Source: Mesorhizobium sp. NFR06
GTDB taxonomy: Bacteria > Pseudomonadota > Alphaproteobacteria > Rhizobiales > Rhizobiaceae
DNA: 64,000 nucleotides
Direction: 5' to 3'
Assembly (NCBI RefSeq): GCF_900115245.1
Contig: NZ_FOVT01000008.1
Location: 124,001 to 188,000, forward strand
Shown: piece after piece, positions 34,966 to 44,968 of the stretch
Position numbering within the stretch: the stretch's first letter is position 1
How the letters are laid out: every line of letters begins with the position of its first letter
Made by a program: the position numbers and the translations under genes
Notes under the pieces: generated by a model
What the model was told of the DNA's origin: nothing
The model's input: only the letters and a program-made list of their open reading frames with translations
Databases searched by the model: none

Positions 34966-36584
34966 ACCTGCTCGAGATCGACAACCTGTCGCTGACGATC
35001 GGCGACACACCAATCCTCAAAGGCGTCGAGCTGACGATCGCGCCGGGCGAGGTTGTCGGCCTGGTCGGAGAATCCGGCTCCGGCAAATCGATGACGGCGC
35101 TGACAATCATGCGGTTGCTGCCGCATCTGGCGCGCGCCGAGGGCCGCGTCGCCTTCGACGGCATCGACATCCTCGCCGCTACCGAGGACCAGATGTGCGC
35201 GTTGCGCGGCGACGACATCGGCATGGTTTTCCAGGAGCCGATGACGGCGCTCAATCCGGTCAAGACCATCGGCGAACAGGTCGCCGAAGGGATTCGCTGG
35301 CACACCAGGGCCGGCCGCGCCGAAGCCGAGGAACGCGCGCGAAAAATCCTCGACCGCGTGGGGTTGCCGGAAGCCAAATTCCCGCTGTCCCGCTACCCGC
35401 ACGAGCTTTCCGGCGGCCAGCGCCAGCGCGTCGTCATTGCCATTGCCTGCGCGCTGAAACCGAAACTGCTGATCGCGGACGAGCCGACGACGGCGCTCGA
35501 CGTGGTGCTGCAGGCGCAGATCCTCGATCTTCTGCGCGATCTGGTCGGCGAAAACCGCATGGGTCTTCTGCTCATCTCGCACGACCTTGCCGTGGTGACC
35601 GAGATGGCCGATCGCCTGACCATCCTGCGCCACGGCGAGGTGATGGAAGCGGGCGACACGGCGCGCACGCTGTCGCAACAATCGCATCCTTACACGCGCG
35701 AGCTTGCGCTGGCCTCCATGCATGTGCCGGCGCGCCCGAAACCGCACCTTGCGGGGTCGGCAAAACCGTTGCTCGAAGTCGAAGGCGTCGGCCGGGACTA
35801 TCCGGGACGACGCATGTCCCTGTTCCGGCCGGCGCAGCCGATCCGCGCCGTCGACGATGTCTCGCTCACCATCGAGCCTGCCCAATCGGTGGCGCTCGTC
35901 GGCCGCTCGGGCTGCGGCAAGTCTACGCTTGCCCGCATGATCCTCGCATTGGACAAGCCGACGGCCGGCACGATCCGCTTTCGCGGCGAGACCATCACCG
36001 GCAAGCCGGAGCCGGCGCTTAGGCCGGCCCGGCGCGACATGCAGGTCGTGTTCCAGGACCCTTACGGCTCCTTCGACCCGCGCCACAAGGTGGAGAAACT
36101 GGTAGCCGAGCCGCTGCATCTTCTGGAAAAGCAGCCGGCCACGGCCGAGCGCCGCGAGATGGTCGCGCACGCGCTCGATGAAGTCGGGCTCGGTCCACGC
36201 GACATGGACAAATATCCGCATGAATTCTCGGGCGGCCAGCGCCAGCGCCTGTCGATCGCCCGCGCCATCATCACCCGCCCGAAGCTGGTGGTTGCCGACG
36301 AGCCGGTCTCGGCGCTGGATGTCTCGATCCGCGCCCAGATCCTCGATCTCTTCGCCGAGCTCAACCAGAAGCTCGGCATCGCCTATCTCTTCATTACCCA
36401 CGACCTGACCGTCGCCCGCGCCATGGCGGACGAGGTGCTGGTCATGCATGAGGGCAGGATCGTCGAGCGTGGCCGCACCGGCGATGTGCTCGACCATCCC
36501 CGCTCGGAACCCGCGCGAGCGCTTGTCGCGGCGGCGCCCGATCTTCATCGTGCGATCGCCCGACGCTTGCAGGAACAGGGGTGA
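34962..36584 (+). CDS. Dipeptide ABC transporter ATPase, two fused nucleotide-binding domains
   Basis: Fused ATPase of 540 residues, equivalent to DppD plus DppF in one chain. The first domain has Walker A 'GESGSGKSM', the signature 'LSGGQRQRV' and 'LLIADEPTTALDV'. The second has Walker A 'GRSGCGKST', 'FSGGQRQRL' and 'LVVADEPVSALDV'. Each is followed by the C-terminal oligopeptide-type extension ('SHPYTRELALASM' in the first). It powers the adjacent permease pair. Its start overlaps the DppC-like stop by four bases. Fused forms are common in rhizobial GsiA-like systems. Confidence 0.94.
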   Translation: MNLLEIDNLSLTIGDTPILKGVELTIAPGEVVGLVGESGSGKSMTALTIMRLLPHLARAEGRVAFDGIDILAATEDQMCALRGDDIGMVFQEPMTALNPVKTIGEQVAEGIRWHTRAGRAEAEERARKILDRVGLPEAKFPLSRYPHELSGGQRQRVVIAIACALKPKLLIADEPTTALDVVLQAQILDLLRDLVGENRMGLLLISHDLAVVTEMADRLTILRHGEVMEAGDTARTLSQQSHPYTRELALASMHVPARPKPHLAGSAKPLLEVEGVGRDYPGRRMSLFRPAQPIRAVDDVSLTIEPAQSVALVGRSGCGKSTLARMILALDKPTAGTIRFRGETITGKPEPALRPARRDMQVVFQDPYGSFDPRHKVEKLVAEPLHLLEKQPATAERREMVAHALDEVGLGPRDMDKYPHEFSGGQRQRLSIARAIITRPKLVVADEPVSALDVSIRAQILDLFAELNQKLGIAYLFITHDLTVARAMADEVLVMHEGRIVERGRTGDVLDHPRSEPARALVAAAPDLHRAIARRLQEQG

Positions 36585-36598
36585 AAGACCGCGGGCTC

Positions 36599-37024
36599 TC
36601 AGCCCTCCGGCCTCACCACATCGACCGGACTGATATCGAGCAGATCGAGCGTGCGGCGCAGCAGCCGGACTTCGCTCTCCGCCAGCTTCGAATCGGCCTT
36701 GGCGATTTCGGCCATGTGGCGCGCAAGCAGCTTTCGGCGCTCGACATCGAGGTCGCGGAACAGCGCGATCGCCTGCGAGCCGTTGGTCTCATAGCCATAG
36801 TCGTTGAGATATTCGATGACGCTGTCGATGCTGGTCTCCGGGATGCCGAAGGCTTCCTTGCAGATGCGGCGGAAGACAACCATCTCGCTTTCCGAGACGG
36901 AACCGTCGGCCAGGATCATGCGGAACAGCATCAGCAATTCCGCCGACAGCACCGGATCGTCTGCCACCTTGCGCACACCTGGGTCACCGTCGAAGATCGA
37001 ACGTATCTGGTCGAGCAGCGCCAT
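36599..37024 (-). CDS. TerB-family (tellurite-resistance-like) cytoplasmic protein
   Basis: All-helical protein of 141 residues with the TerB fold. 'LLMLFRMILADGSVSESEMV' is the first conserved helix pair with acidic residues, and 'AEIAKADSKLAESEVRLLRR' mirrors it in the second half, as in the DjlA/TerB family. Members are linked to metal or membrane stress, but no biochemical function is settled. The start MALLDQIRS lies twelve bases after GGGAG; the long upstream extension in this frame is antisense to the TSUP gene and not real. It converges with the ABC operon, fourteen bases apart. Confidence 0.85.
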   Translation of the reverse strand: MALLDQIRSIFDGDPGVRKVADDPVLSAELLMLFRMILADGSVSESEMVVFRRICKEAFGIPETSIDSVIEYLNDYGYETNGSQAIALFRDLDVERRKLLARHMAEIAKADSKLAESEVRLLRRTLDLLDISPVDVVRPEG

Positions 37025-37135
37025 CACCACCAAGCTCCCTTTGCGTTTCCGGTTGATTGTTAGCGTGGAATCGCTCTTGCGCAAACTGGGCAGGCGTGAT
37101 GCAAGCGGCGGTTCTCCTCGCAATGACCTCGCCTG

Positions 37136-37921
37136 ATGATCGACCTTACCCTGCAAACCGTCCTCATGCTCATCGCCGCCGCCTTTGCCGCCGGCTTTGT
37201 CGATTCGATCGCCGGCGGCGGCGGGCTGATCACCATTCCGGCTTTGCTGCTCGCCGGCTTTTCGCCGGTCGCCGCGCTCGGCACCAACAAGCTGCAGGGC
37301 ATGTTCGGTTCCGGCTCGGCCACCATTCATTATGCCGCCAACGGCCAAGTCGACCTGCGCCGCCAGTTGCCGTCGGCGCTGCTGGCGCTTGTCGGCGGCG
37401 CGGTCGGCGCCCTGTTGGCGACGGTCGTTCCGGGTGATTTCCTGCGCGCCCTGCTGCCGCTGCTTCTGATCGCCATCGCGCTCTATTTCGCGCTGAAGCC
37501 GAATATGGACGACATCGACCGCGCCGAGCGGTTGTCGCCTTTCCTGTTCGGGGTGATCATCCCGCCGCTGGTCGGCTTCTATGACGGTGTCTTCGGTCCC
37601 GGCGCCGGCTCCTTCTACATGCTCGCCTTCGTCACCTTGGCCGGCTATGGCGTGCTCAAGGCCACGGCGCACACCAAGCTGCTCAATTTCGCCTCCAACA
37701 TCGGCGGCTTCGTCGTCTTCGCCGCCGTCGGCGTCATCGATTGGAGGATCGGCTTGATGATGGGCGTGGCGCAGTTCATCGGCGCCCGTGTCGGCGCCAG
37801 CCTCGCCATCCGGATCGGCGCGAAACTCATCAAGCCGCTGCTGGTGATCGTGTGCGTGGCGCTGGCGGTGAAGCTGCTTTCCGACCCGGCCAATCCCTTA
37901 CGCCAGCTCATTGGTGCGTGA
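37136..37921 (+). CDS. TSUP-family (TauE/SafE) membrane transporter
   Basis: Membrane protein of 261 residues with two repeated halves. 'FAAGFVDSIAGGGGLITIPA' near the start and 'PPLVGFYDGVFGPGAGSFYM' in the second half are the TSUP signature repeats. The family exports sulfite, sulfoacetate or related organosulfonates, or acts as anion permease. No sulfur-metabolism gene is adjacent, so the substrate stays open. It is divergent from the TerB gene across 111 bases. Confidence 0.9.
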   Translation: MIDLTLQTVLMLIAAAFAAGFVDSIAGGGGLITIPALLLAGFSPVAALGTNKLQGMFGSGSATIHYAANGQVDLRRQLPSALLALVGGAVGALLATVVPGDFLRALLPLLLIAIALYFALKPNMDDIDRAERLSPFLFGVIIPPLVGFYDGVFGPGAGSFYMLAFVTLAGYGVLKATAHTKLLNFASNIGGFVVFAAVGVIDWRIGLMMGVAQFIGARVGASLAIRIGAKLIKPLLVIVCVALAVKLLSDPANPLRQLIGA

Positions 37922-37973
37922 GGCTCCTGCTGGTAGACTCCCGTTGTGCGAATCATGTTGGAGGGAACCGGAC

Positions 37974-38144
37974 ATGAATCTCAGTGCACCTACTCAACTC
38001 GTGTTCATTATTTCGTTGGTCATCGCCATCATCGGCCTTCTCGCCGCTCTTGGCCTTCTTGCATTTATTCCTCTCGCGGCGGTGTGGATCATGCTCATCG
38101 CCTACATCGTGCTGGCCGCCGGCTGCCTGATGCGCGGCGCTTGA
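37974..38144 (+). CDS. Small two-helix membrane protein, function unknown
   Basis: Product of 56 residues, almost entirely hydrophobic, with two predicted helices ('LVFIISLVIAIIGLLAALGL' and 'LAAVWIMLIAYIVLAAGCLM'). GGAGG lies nine bases before the ATG, a strong ribosome site that supports translation. It follows the TSUP gene by 52 bases and may be co-transcribed. A rho-independent terminator stands about 100 bases downstream. I recognise no characterised family. Confidence 0.7.
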   Translation: MNLSAPTQLVFIISLVIAIIGLLAALGLLAFIPLAAVWIMLIAYIVLAAGCLMRGA

Positions 38145-38146
38145 AA

Positions 38147-38210
38147 GCAATTCCAGGAAAAGTGTGCAGCGTTTAGGCTCGGCGACTTCGCCGTAGCCTT
38201 CCGTCCGGAA
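38147..38210. repeat. Mosaic of two interspersed repeat modules
   Basis: The left half (GCAATTCCAGGAAAAGTGTG at 38147-38166) repeats the module at 28182-28201. The right half (38176-38210) repeats the module at 29297-29330. The joined arrangement shows that modules recombine as units, as in rhizobial mosaic elements. Confidence 0.65.
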
Positions 38211-38247
38211 TTGCGTTGATCACTTTAGACAATCTCAGGCAACTCGA

Positions 38248-38274
38248 AGCGCCCGGCCCTGCCGGGCGCTTTTG
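38248..38274 (+). terminator. Rho-independent terminator after the small membrane protein
   Basis: Perfect ten-base-pair stem AGCGCCCGGC / GCCGGGCGCT with a three-base loop, followed by TTTTGATTTTT. It should end the transcript carrying the TSUP and small membrane protein genes and insulate the AraC-type gene. Confidence 0.85.
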
Positions 38275-38307
38275 ATTTTTGAGAACGTGTTCTGCTAGGC
38301 TTACGAA

Positions 38308-39141
38308 ATGTCCGACGAGACAGAACGCCATCGACAGGACAACAGCTCGCCGGCCCTCCATTTCGAGATGGTCCGGCGCAAGCCCGCTGCTTCGCTTGCC
38401 GGCATCGTCACGGATATCTGCGGTTATCGCGAGACCATGCCCGGCCATTTCCGCATCGTCGAATATGCCTCGCTCACCGTGCCGCTGGTAATCAGCTTCG
38501 CCGACCCCTTCGCCATCGGGCTCGGCCATGCCCCGGCCGACAACGATCGCTACGCCAGCTTCGCCGCCGGCCTCTATGCCGGCCCGGTGATGATCGAATC
38601 CTTTGGCGGCTGCTGCTGTGTCCAGGTCAATTTCACGCCGCTCGGCGCAAGGCAATTCTTCGGCCTGCCGATGAGCGAGTTGCGCGATCGCATGGTCGGG
38701 TTGGACCATGCGCTGGGCCTTGACGGCATCGCGCTGCGCGAACGGCTTGGCGAGGCAACGGGTTGACAGGCGCGCTTCGACATTGCCGAAAACTATATCG
38801 CCGGCCGCCTTGCCGAGGCGAACGCCCTTTCACCCGAAATCGCCTGGGCCTATAGGACCGTCGTAGCCTCCGGCGGCCGCACGCGCATTGCGGTGCTCGC
38901 CCGCGAGATCGGCTGGAGCCGCAAGCATCTTGCGGCAAAATTCACCGACGCGATCGGTATCGGGCCAAAGACATTGTCGCGCATCGTGCGCTTCAACCGC
39001 GCGCTCTCGCTATCCAAGCGGCAGGGCGACGACTGGGCCGGCATCGCCGCCGATTGCGGCTATGCCGACCAGGCGCATCTGGTACGCGAATTCCGTCAGC
39101 TTGCCGGCGAGACGCCGACCGGGCTGGCGGCGTCGGCGTAG
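38308..39141 (+). pseudogene. AraC-family regulator interrupted by an in-frame TGA
   Basis: One reading frame continues across a single TGA at 38764-38766. Before it lies a 152-residue ligand-binding part ('ESFGGCCCVQVNFTPLGARQ', 'FFGLPMSELRDRMVGLDHAL'). After it, without a frame change, comes an AraC DNA-binding domain ('IAVLAREIGWSRKHLAAKF', 'WAGIAADCGYADQAHLVREF'). Relatives usually have Trp just before the 'ARFD' that follows here, so a single TGG to TGA change explains the break. Without suppression only the N-terminal domain is made. A sequencing error or readthrough are alternatives. The downstream VOC gene, 72 bases away, is a natural candidate target. Confidence 0.8.
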
Positions 39142-39213
39142 GTAACATTTCTTCAAGACGCCAGGGCGGCCGTGGTCGACACTGGGTTTATCGACCCAAA
39201 CGAGGAGATCGTC

Positions 39214-39633
39214 ATGCCCACGGCAACGGAAGCACCCCGTATTTATCCCGCCCTGCGCTACAGGAACGCCGCCAAGATGATCGACTGGCTCTGCGAAGCC
39301 TTCGGTTTCGAACTGCGCGCCCGCCATGGCGAGGGCGACATGGTCCACCACGCCGAACTGACCTTCGGCTCCTCGATGATCATGCTGGGCAGCGCGCGCG
39401 ACGACGATTACGGCAAGATGGTCGGCGATCCAAGCGGCGGCGGCGGCAAGTCTATCTACATCGCCGTCGATGACGCTGACGCCGCCTATGCGAGGGCGAA
39501 GAAGGCCGGCGCCAGGATCGTCCAGGAACTGGTCGACCGCGACCACGGCAGCCGCGAGTTCATCTGCCTCGACCCGGAAGGCAACGTCTGGTCCTTCGGC
39601 ACCTATTGGCCGAAGGCCGCGGAGAAGGCGTAG
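39214..39633 (+). CDS. VOC-superfamily (glyoxalase-like) protein
   Basis: Product of 139 residues with the paired beta-alpha-beta-beta-beta modules of the VOC fold. 'PALRYRNAAKMIDWLCEAFG' opens the first, 'MVHHAELTFGSSMIML' gives a metal-type His, and 'ICLDPEGNVWSFGTY' closes the second. Many such proteins are uncharacterised glyoxalase or antibiotic-resistance relatives (PhnB type). The start MPTATEAP follows GAGGAG by eight bases. It lies after the broken AraC-type regulator, by which it may have been controlled. Confidence 0.87.
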   Translation: MPTATEAPRIYPALRYRNAAKMIDWLCEAFGFELRARHGEGDMVHHAELTFGSSMIMLGSARDDDYGKMVGDPSGGGGKSIYIAVDDADAAYARAKKAGARIVQELVDRDHGSREFICLDPEGNVWSFGTYWPKAAEKA

Positions 39634-39678
39634 CTCTGTCATCGCCAGCGTTCAAGGTTGGCGAAGGCATCTGAACTT

Positions 39679-39851
39679 CGTCATCCACGGGCGGAGCGGG
39701 AGCGAAGCGGACGCGTGGACCCGAGGATCCATTCCGTGACCTCGATCGAAGGGCGCAGCGGAGCAGAATTCTGCACGGTAGCAACGCCTTAGCGTCACGG
39801 AATGGATCCTCGGGCCGCGTCGCTTCGCTCCTTGCTCCGCCGTGGATGACG
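39679..39851. repeat. Dispersed palindromic intergenic repeat, copy C
   Basis: Begins CGTCATCCACGGGCGGAGC and ends CGTGGATGACG; the two ends are complementary over about eighteen bases. It carries 'AGGATCCATTCCGTGACC' and the inverted 'GTCACGGAATGGATCCT'. This is the shortest and cleanest copy, so it may be closest to the core unit. It fills the gap between the converging VOC and cobQ genes. Confidence 0.87.
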
Positions 39852-39934
39852 ACGGGACGGGCGTTCCAGCCAACCGCCAAGGCAGCGGCTCCATCAATGC
39901 AGTAAAGTCGCCGTCAACCTTCAGCATCGAGCAG

Positions 39935-41410
39935 TTAGCGCGCCAGCGCGAAAATCGCATCGCAGTCCAGATACCTCTCCAACTCGGCCGCAACCTCGTC
40001 CAGCGCGTTCTCGACCTCGGCGCGGTAGTCGATGCCGCCTCCCTTGACGCCGAGGCTCGCAAGGTAAGCGGAGCGAAAAGCGTCGGCGGAAAACAGCCCA
40101 TGCAGGTAGGTGCCGATCACCTTGCCGTCGGCGGAAACCGCGCCGTCCTCGACGCCGTTGAGGATCGCCGACGGCCGCGCCGTGTCCGGGCCGGTTGTGC
40201 GGCCGAGATGGATTTCGTAGCCCTCGAGCGGCAGGCCGAACTGCACCGAATGCGCGCTTGAATTGCGCACGGTCTTCTCAGGCTCCATCACCGTTTCGAT
40301 GTCGAGCAGCCCGAGGCCTTCGGCCTCGGTCGCGCTGCCTTCGATGCCGTCGGGATCGCGCACCATGCGGCCGAGCATCTGGTAACCGCCGCAGATGCCG
40401 ACGACATGGCCGCCGCGCTTGCGATGGGCGGCAAGATCGCGGTCCCAGCCATTCTCGCGAAATTTCATCAGGTCGCCGATGGTCGATTTCGAGCCGGGGA
40501 TGACCACCAGCCCGGCATCTTCGGGCAACTTCTTGCCCGACGGCACAAACACCACCTCGACCTGCGGCTCGGCTTTGAGCGGATCGAGGTCGTCGAAATT
40601 AGCGATGCGCGCGAGCATCGGCACCGCCACCTTCAGCGCCCGCTTCTCGCCGGAAGCAAGGCGCTCGAGCACCACCGAATCCTCGGATGGTAGCCGCCCG
40701 GCCGCCTTCAGCCACGGCACGACGCCGAAGCAGCGCCAGCCGGTGAATTTATCGATTGCCTTAATGCCTTCGTCGAACAGCGAGACATCGCCGCGGAACT
40801 TGTTGATCAGATAGCCGGCGATCATGCGCCGGTCCTCCTCCGGCAGGATGAGATGCGTGCCGGCTACGGCAGCAATGACGCCGCCGCGATCGATGTCGCC
40901 GACCAGGATCACCGGTACATTGGCGCGCGTCGCAAAGCCCATATTGGCGATGTCGCGGCTCCTCAGGTTGATCTCGGCCGGCGAGCCGGCGCCCTCGACG
41001 ATGACCAGGTCGGCGCCCTCGCCCACTTTGGCCCAGGAATCGAGCACCGCGTCCATCAGTCCGGCTTTCATGGCCTGGTAATCGCGCGCCCGCGCCTCGC
41101 CGAACACCTTGCCCTGCACCACCACCTGCGAGCCGATATCGCTCTGCGGCTTGAGCAGCACCGGATTCATATGCACGGTTGGCCGCACACCGCAGGCCAG
41201 CGCCTGCAGCCATTGCCCGCGGCCGATCTCGCCCTCGCCGGCCTTATCGCCGCCGGGAATATCGGCGACGGCGGCATTGTTCGACATGTTCTGCGGCTTG
41301 AACGGCCTGACTTTCAGCCCACGCTTTTTCGCAGCCCGGCAAAGCCCTGCCACCAGCACGGTCTTGCCGACATCCGAGCCGGTGCCCTGCAGCATGATCG
41401 CCTTGGCCAT
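39935..41410 (-). CDS. cobQ: Cobyric acid synthase CobQ
   Basis: Amidotransferase of 491 residues. The N-terminal ATP-binding domain has 'MLQGTGSDVGKTVLVAGLC' (P-loop) and 'KPQNMSNNAA'. The C-terminal class I glutamine amidotransferase-like domain has the nucleophile Cys in 'VVGICGGYQMLG' and the His in 'GTYLHGLF'. It amidates four side chains of adenosylcobyrinic acid a,c-diamide in cobalamin synthesis. The ATG is preceded by GAGG and shares one base with the stop of the DddQ-like gene, so the two are co-transcribed. No cobalamin riboswitch was recognised upstream. Confidence 0.95.
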   Translation of the reverse strand: MAKAIMLQGTGSDVGKTVLVAGLCRAAKKRGLKVRPFKPQNMSNNAAVADIPGGDKAGEGEIGRGQWLQALACGVRPTVHMNPVLLKPQSDIGSQVVVQGKVFGEARARDYQAMKAGLMDAVLDSWAKVGEGADLVIVEGAGSPAEINLRSRDIANMGFATRANVPVILVGDIDRGGVIAAVAGTHLILPEEDRRMIAGYLINKFRGDVSLFDEGIKAIDKFTGWRCFGVVPWLKAAGRLPSEDSVVLERLASGEKRALKVAVPMLARIANFDDLDPLKAEPQVEVVFVPSGKKLPEDAGLVVIPGSKSTIGDLMKFRENGWDRDLAAHRKRGGHVVGICGGYQMLGRMVRDPDGIEGSATEAEGLGLLDIETVMEPEKTVRNSSAHSVQFGLPLEGYEIHLGRTTGPDTARPSAILNGVEDGAVSADGKVIGTYLHGLFSADAFRSAYLASLGVKGGGIDYRAEVENALDEVAAELERYLDCDAIFALAR

Positions 41411-42015
41411 CAGCCTCGGCCTCCTGAGCCGATTGTCGATTTCTGCGCCAGCGGGCCGCCGCGCCAGAGATAGAGCGCCATCAGCGGCTCCGTTCCCGTG
41501 CGCATGGCATGGCTGACATTGGAGGCGTGGTGGATGATCTCGCCGGCATCGCGCGTATGAAAGCTTCCCTCGCCCATCCGCCATTCCGTACCGCCGGTGA
41601 GCGCGATGTAGATTTCCTCAGCGATGTGGTGATGGTCGGGATAGACGATGTCCGGCCCGAGGATCAGCAGCCCGGCCGCGACCTCTTCATTGACGAAATG
41701 CCCGCGCGTGCCGAACACTTCCAGCCAACCGTAATTGTCGACGAAGCCCTGGCCGAAATCGGCGGCGGTATAGGTTTGCCCCCAACGCAACGCAGCCCGA
41801 TGGTCGGCAACGAACTGGGCGAGCGGCTTGGTGTCCGCCGATGCAAGCTCGGCAATGCGGTCGAGATGGCCAAGGCAGCCAAGCGCGCGCGGTTCGAGAG
41901 AACGGGCAGGCATGTCCCAGCCAATGCGCGCGACTTCGTCCACAACCAGCGCGCCGTCGAAGCCGGCCAGATAGGCGTGGAACCGGTCCAGCAACTCATC
42001 GAAAATTGTCGGCAC
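41410..42015 (-). CDS. DddQ/DddL-like cupin (DMSP lyase family)
   Basis: Cupin protein of 201 residues. The metal and catalytic site pattern of DddQ-type DMSP lyases is present: Tyr125, then H-x-H at 128-130, Glu134 and Tyr136 within 'YPDHHHIAEEIYIALTGG', and a later His169 in 'SNVSHAMRTG'. The N-terminal helical part is as long as in DddQ. DddQ cleaves dimethylsulfoniopropionate to DMS and acrylate. Start codon GTG with GGAG six bases upstream. It overlaps cobQ by one base. Family membership is well supported; many rhizobial relatives have not been tested, so activity on DMSP is inference. Confidence 0.72.
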   Translation of the reverse strand: MPTIFDELLDRFHAYLAGFDGALVVDEVARIGWDMPARSLEPRALGCLGHLDRIAELASADTKPLAQFVADHRAALRWGQTYTAADFGQGFVDNYGWLEVFGTRGHFVNEEVAAGLLILGPDIVYPDHHHIAEEIYIALTGGTEWRMGEGSFHTRDAGEIIHHASNVSHAMRTGTEPLMALYLWRGGPLAQKSTIGSGGRG

Positions 42016-42153
42016 GCAAGGCTCCGTTGATCAATCGATGCACAGCCGGTCCGCAGGAGGCCGGGTTGCGCGGCGGCATCATTGGTCTAGATTGAACGGC
42101 GCGCAAAGCCAAAAACGACAGGCCAGAAGGCCTGGAACGACAGGGAGCACGCC

Positions 42154-43346
<1,193 letters not shown>

Positions 43347-43350
43347 AAAG

Positions 43351-43719
43351 ATGACCGGCAAGATCAACTCGTACAAGGATTTGATCGTCTGGCAGCAAGC
43401 CATGGATTTGGCTGCCGCTACCTACTCGTTGACCAAGGCATGGCCAAAAGAGGAATTGTATGGGCTGACCAGCCAAATTCGCCGCTCAGCCACATCTATC
43501 GCCGCAAACATTGCGGAGGGTTACGGCCGAGATAACACCGGCTCTTATCAGCAGTTTCTCAGGATAGCCCAAGGCTCTCTAAAGGAGCTCGAGACGCACC
43601 TCCAGATCGCTGAACGCATCGGCCTGGCCACTCGTGATAAGATTCATCATATGCTGTCAGCCACAGAAGCCATCGGAAAAATGCTTCGCCAGCTTATTAT
43701 CAAGCTCGCACCTGAATAG
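43351..43719 (+). CDS. Four-helix-bundle protein (S23 / 23S rRNA intervening-sequence protein family)
   Basis: Product of 122 residues. '[20 protein letters not shown]' is the helix-one signature of the family, then '[20 protein letters not shown]' and '[20 protein letters not shown]', giving the four amphipathic helices that assemble as a pentamer in known structures. Relatives are encoded inside intervening sequences of bacterial 23S rRNA genes, or as Avd in diversity-generating retroelements; no reverse transcriptase or rRNA is near here. Its base composition looks less GC-rich than its neighbours. It is bracketed by inverted arrays of the same heptamer and sits between two genes of valine breakdown, which suggests insertion. 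Molecular function is unknown. Confidence 0.9.
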   Translation: MTGKINSYKDLIVWQQAMDLAAATYSLTKAWPKEELYGLTSQIRRSATSIAANIAEGYGRDNTGSYQQFLRIAQGSLKELETHLQIAERIGLATRDKIHHMLSATEAIGKMLRQLIIKLAPE

Positions 43720-43722
43720 ATC

Positions 43723-43791
<69 letters not shown>

Positions 43792-43811
43792 TCAAATCAC
43801 GGAGCACTACC

Positions 43812-44696
43812 ATGGCAACGATCGCCTTCATCGGCCTTGGCAACATGGGCAATCCCATGGCCGCCAACCTCGTCAAGGCGGGGCATGCCGTTAACGGATT
43901 CGACCTGATGCCGGAAAATCTCGCCGTCGCTAGGGACCACGGCGTAACGGTCATGGCCGATGCGGTTTCCGCAGTGAAAGACGCCGACGTGGTCATCACC
44001 ATGCTGCCCGCTGGCAAGCATGTGCTGTCGGTCTACGAAAACATCACGCCCAGGGCAAAGAAGGGCACGCTGTTCATCGATTCCTCGACGATCGACGTCG
44101 AATCGGCGCGCAAGGCGCATGCGATTGCTGCGAAGCGTGGCCTGCCGTCGATCGACGCGCCCGTCTCCGGCGGCACCGGCGGCGCTGCGGCCGGCACGCT
44201 GACCTTCATGGCGGGCGGGTCGAACGAGGCCTTTGCCGCTGCCGAGCCGATCCTCAAGCCGATGGCCGGGCGCATCGTCCATTGCGGCGACGACGGCGCC
44301 GGCCAGGCCGCCAAGATCTGCAACAACATGATTCTCGGCATCTCGATGATCGGCGTCGCCGAAGCTTTCGTGCTGGCCGAAAAGCTCGGCCTGTCGCATC
44401 AGGCGCTGTTCGACGTCGCCTCCACCTCGTCGGGTCAGTGCTGGTCGCTCACCACCTATTGCCCGGTGCCCGGTCCTGTTCCGGCCTCGCCGGCCAACCG
44501 CGACTATAAGCCGGGCTTTGCCGCGGCCCTGATGCTGAAAGACCTGAAATTGTCGCAGGAAGCCGCGCAGAGCGCGGGCGCCGCGACCCCGCTCGGCGCC
44601 GAAGCCACCCAGCTTTATGCCTTGTTCAATGCGCAAGGACACGCAGGCGCCGATTTTTCCGGCATTATTAATTTCCTGCGCGGCAACTTGGCGTAA
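43812..44696 (+). CDS. mmsB: 3-hydroxyisobutyrate dehydrogenase
   Basis: NAD-dependent dehydrogenase of 294 residues. The dinucleotide fold starts '[20 protein letters not shown]', the substrate motif is '[19 protein letters not shown]', and the catalytic Lys lies in '[13 protein letters not shown]'. It converts 3-hydroxyisobutyrate to methylmalonate semialdehyde in valine breakdown. GGAG lies eight bases before the ATG. The usual upstream partner, the acyl-CoA dehydrogenase, is now about 490 bases away because of the heptamer-flanked gene. Confidence 0.94.
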   Translation: MATIAFIGLGNMGNPMAANLVKAGHAVNGFDLMPENLAVARDHGVTVMADAVSAVKDADVVITMLPAGKHVLSVYENITPRAKKGTLFIDSSTIDVESARKAHAIAAKRGLPSIDAPVSGGTGGAAAGTLTFMAGGSNEAFAAAEPILKPMAGRIVHCGDDGAGQAAKICNNMILGISMIGVAEAFVLAEKLGLSHQALFDVASTSSGQCWSLTTYCPVPGPVPASPANRDYKPGFAAALMLKDLKLSQEAAQSAGAATPLGAEATQLYALFNAQGHAGADFSGIINFLRGNLA

Positions 44697-44789
44697 GCCA
44701 CTGCTTTTCAAAGGTTATCTTGATCGACCGCCCGTACGAAGCCGGCAAATTTAGATTTGCTTAAGGTCTCGCTAACTCACCGGTAACGA

Positions 44790-44944
44790 TGTGCCTTTAA
44801 AACGGACAGCGAGGCGGACATCGCGTCCGCCCGGCGCTCCGGATCAGGTCTCGCGTACCGGAGCCCGTAAGTTTCGCAAGTATTCTTGTAGCGAAATGCC
44901 ATGTGTATCTGGCAAAGCCGCGTTCCCGTCGGAACGCGGTTTTT
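44790..44944 (+). ncRNA. Candidate structured small RNA
   Basis: Four hairpins follow one another with little spacer: GGCGGAC/GTCCGCC (44813-44831), GCTCCGG/CCGGAGC (44836-44864), TTTCGC-AAG/CTT-GCGAAA (44872-44896) and CCGCGTTCC/GGAACGCGG (44918-44939), the last followed by five T. No open reading frame explains the segment and it lies between convergent protein genes. The 5' end is a guess and I recognise no known RNA family. It could instead be a long 3' UTR of mmsB. Confidence 0.45.
44918..44944 (+). terminator. Rho-independent terminator
   Basis: Perfect nine-base-pair stem CCGCGTTCC / GGAACGCGG with loop CGTC, then TTTTT. It ends either mmsB readthrough or the candidate small RNA upstream. 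Confidence 0.85.
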
Positions 44945-44968
44945 GCGTTTTGAGGACGTCGCAAACTT

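Noticed and set aside
34770..36548. 592-codon minus-strand frame across the fused ABC ATPase
   Set aside because: The plus strand carries two complete sets of ATPase motifs; the minus frame is compositional.
42016..42153. Cobalamin riboswitch for the cobQ transcript
   Set aside because: The leader before the DddQ-like gene and cobQ has no recognisable B12 box or long conserved fold.
43351..43719. Diversity-generating retroelement (Avd) reading of the four-helix-bundle gene
   Set aside because: No reverse transcriptase, template repeat or variable target gene lies nearby in the window.
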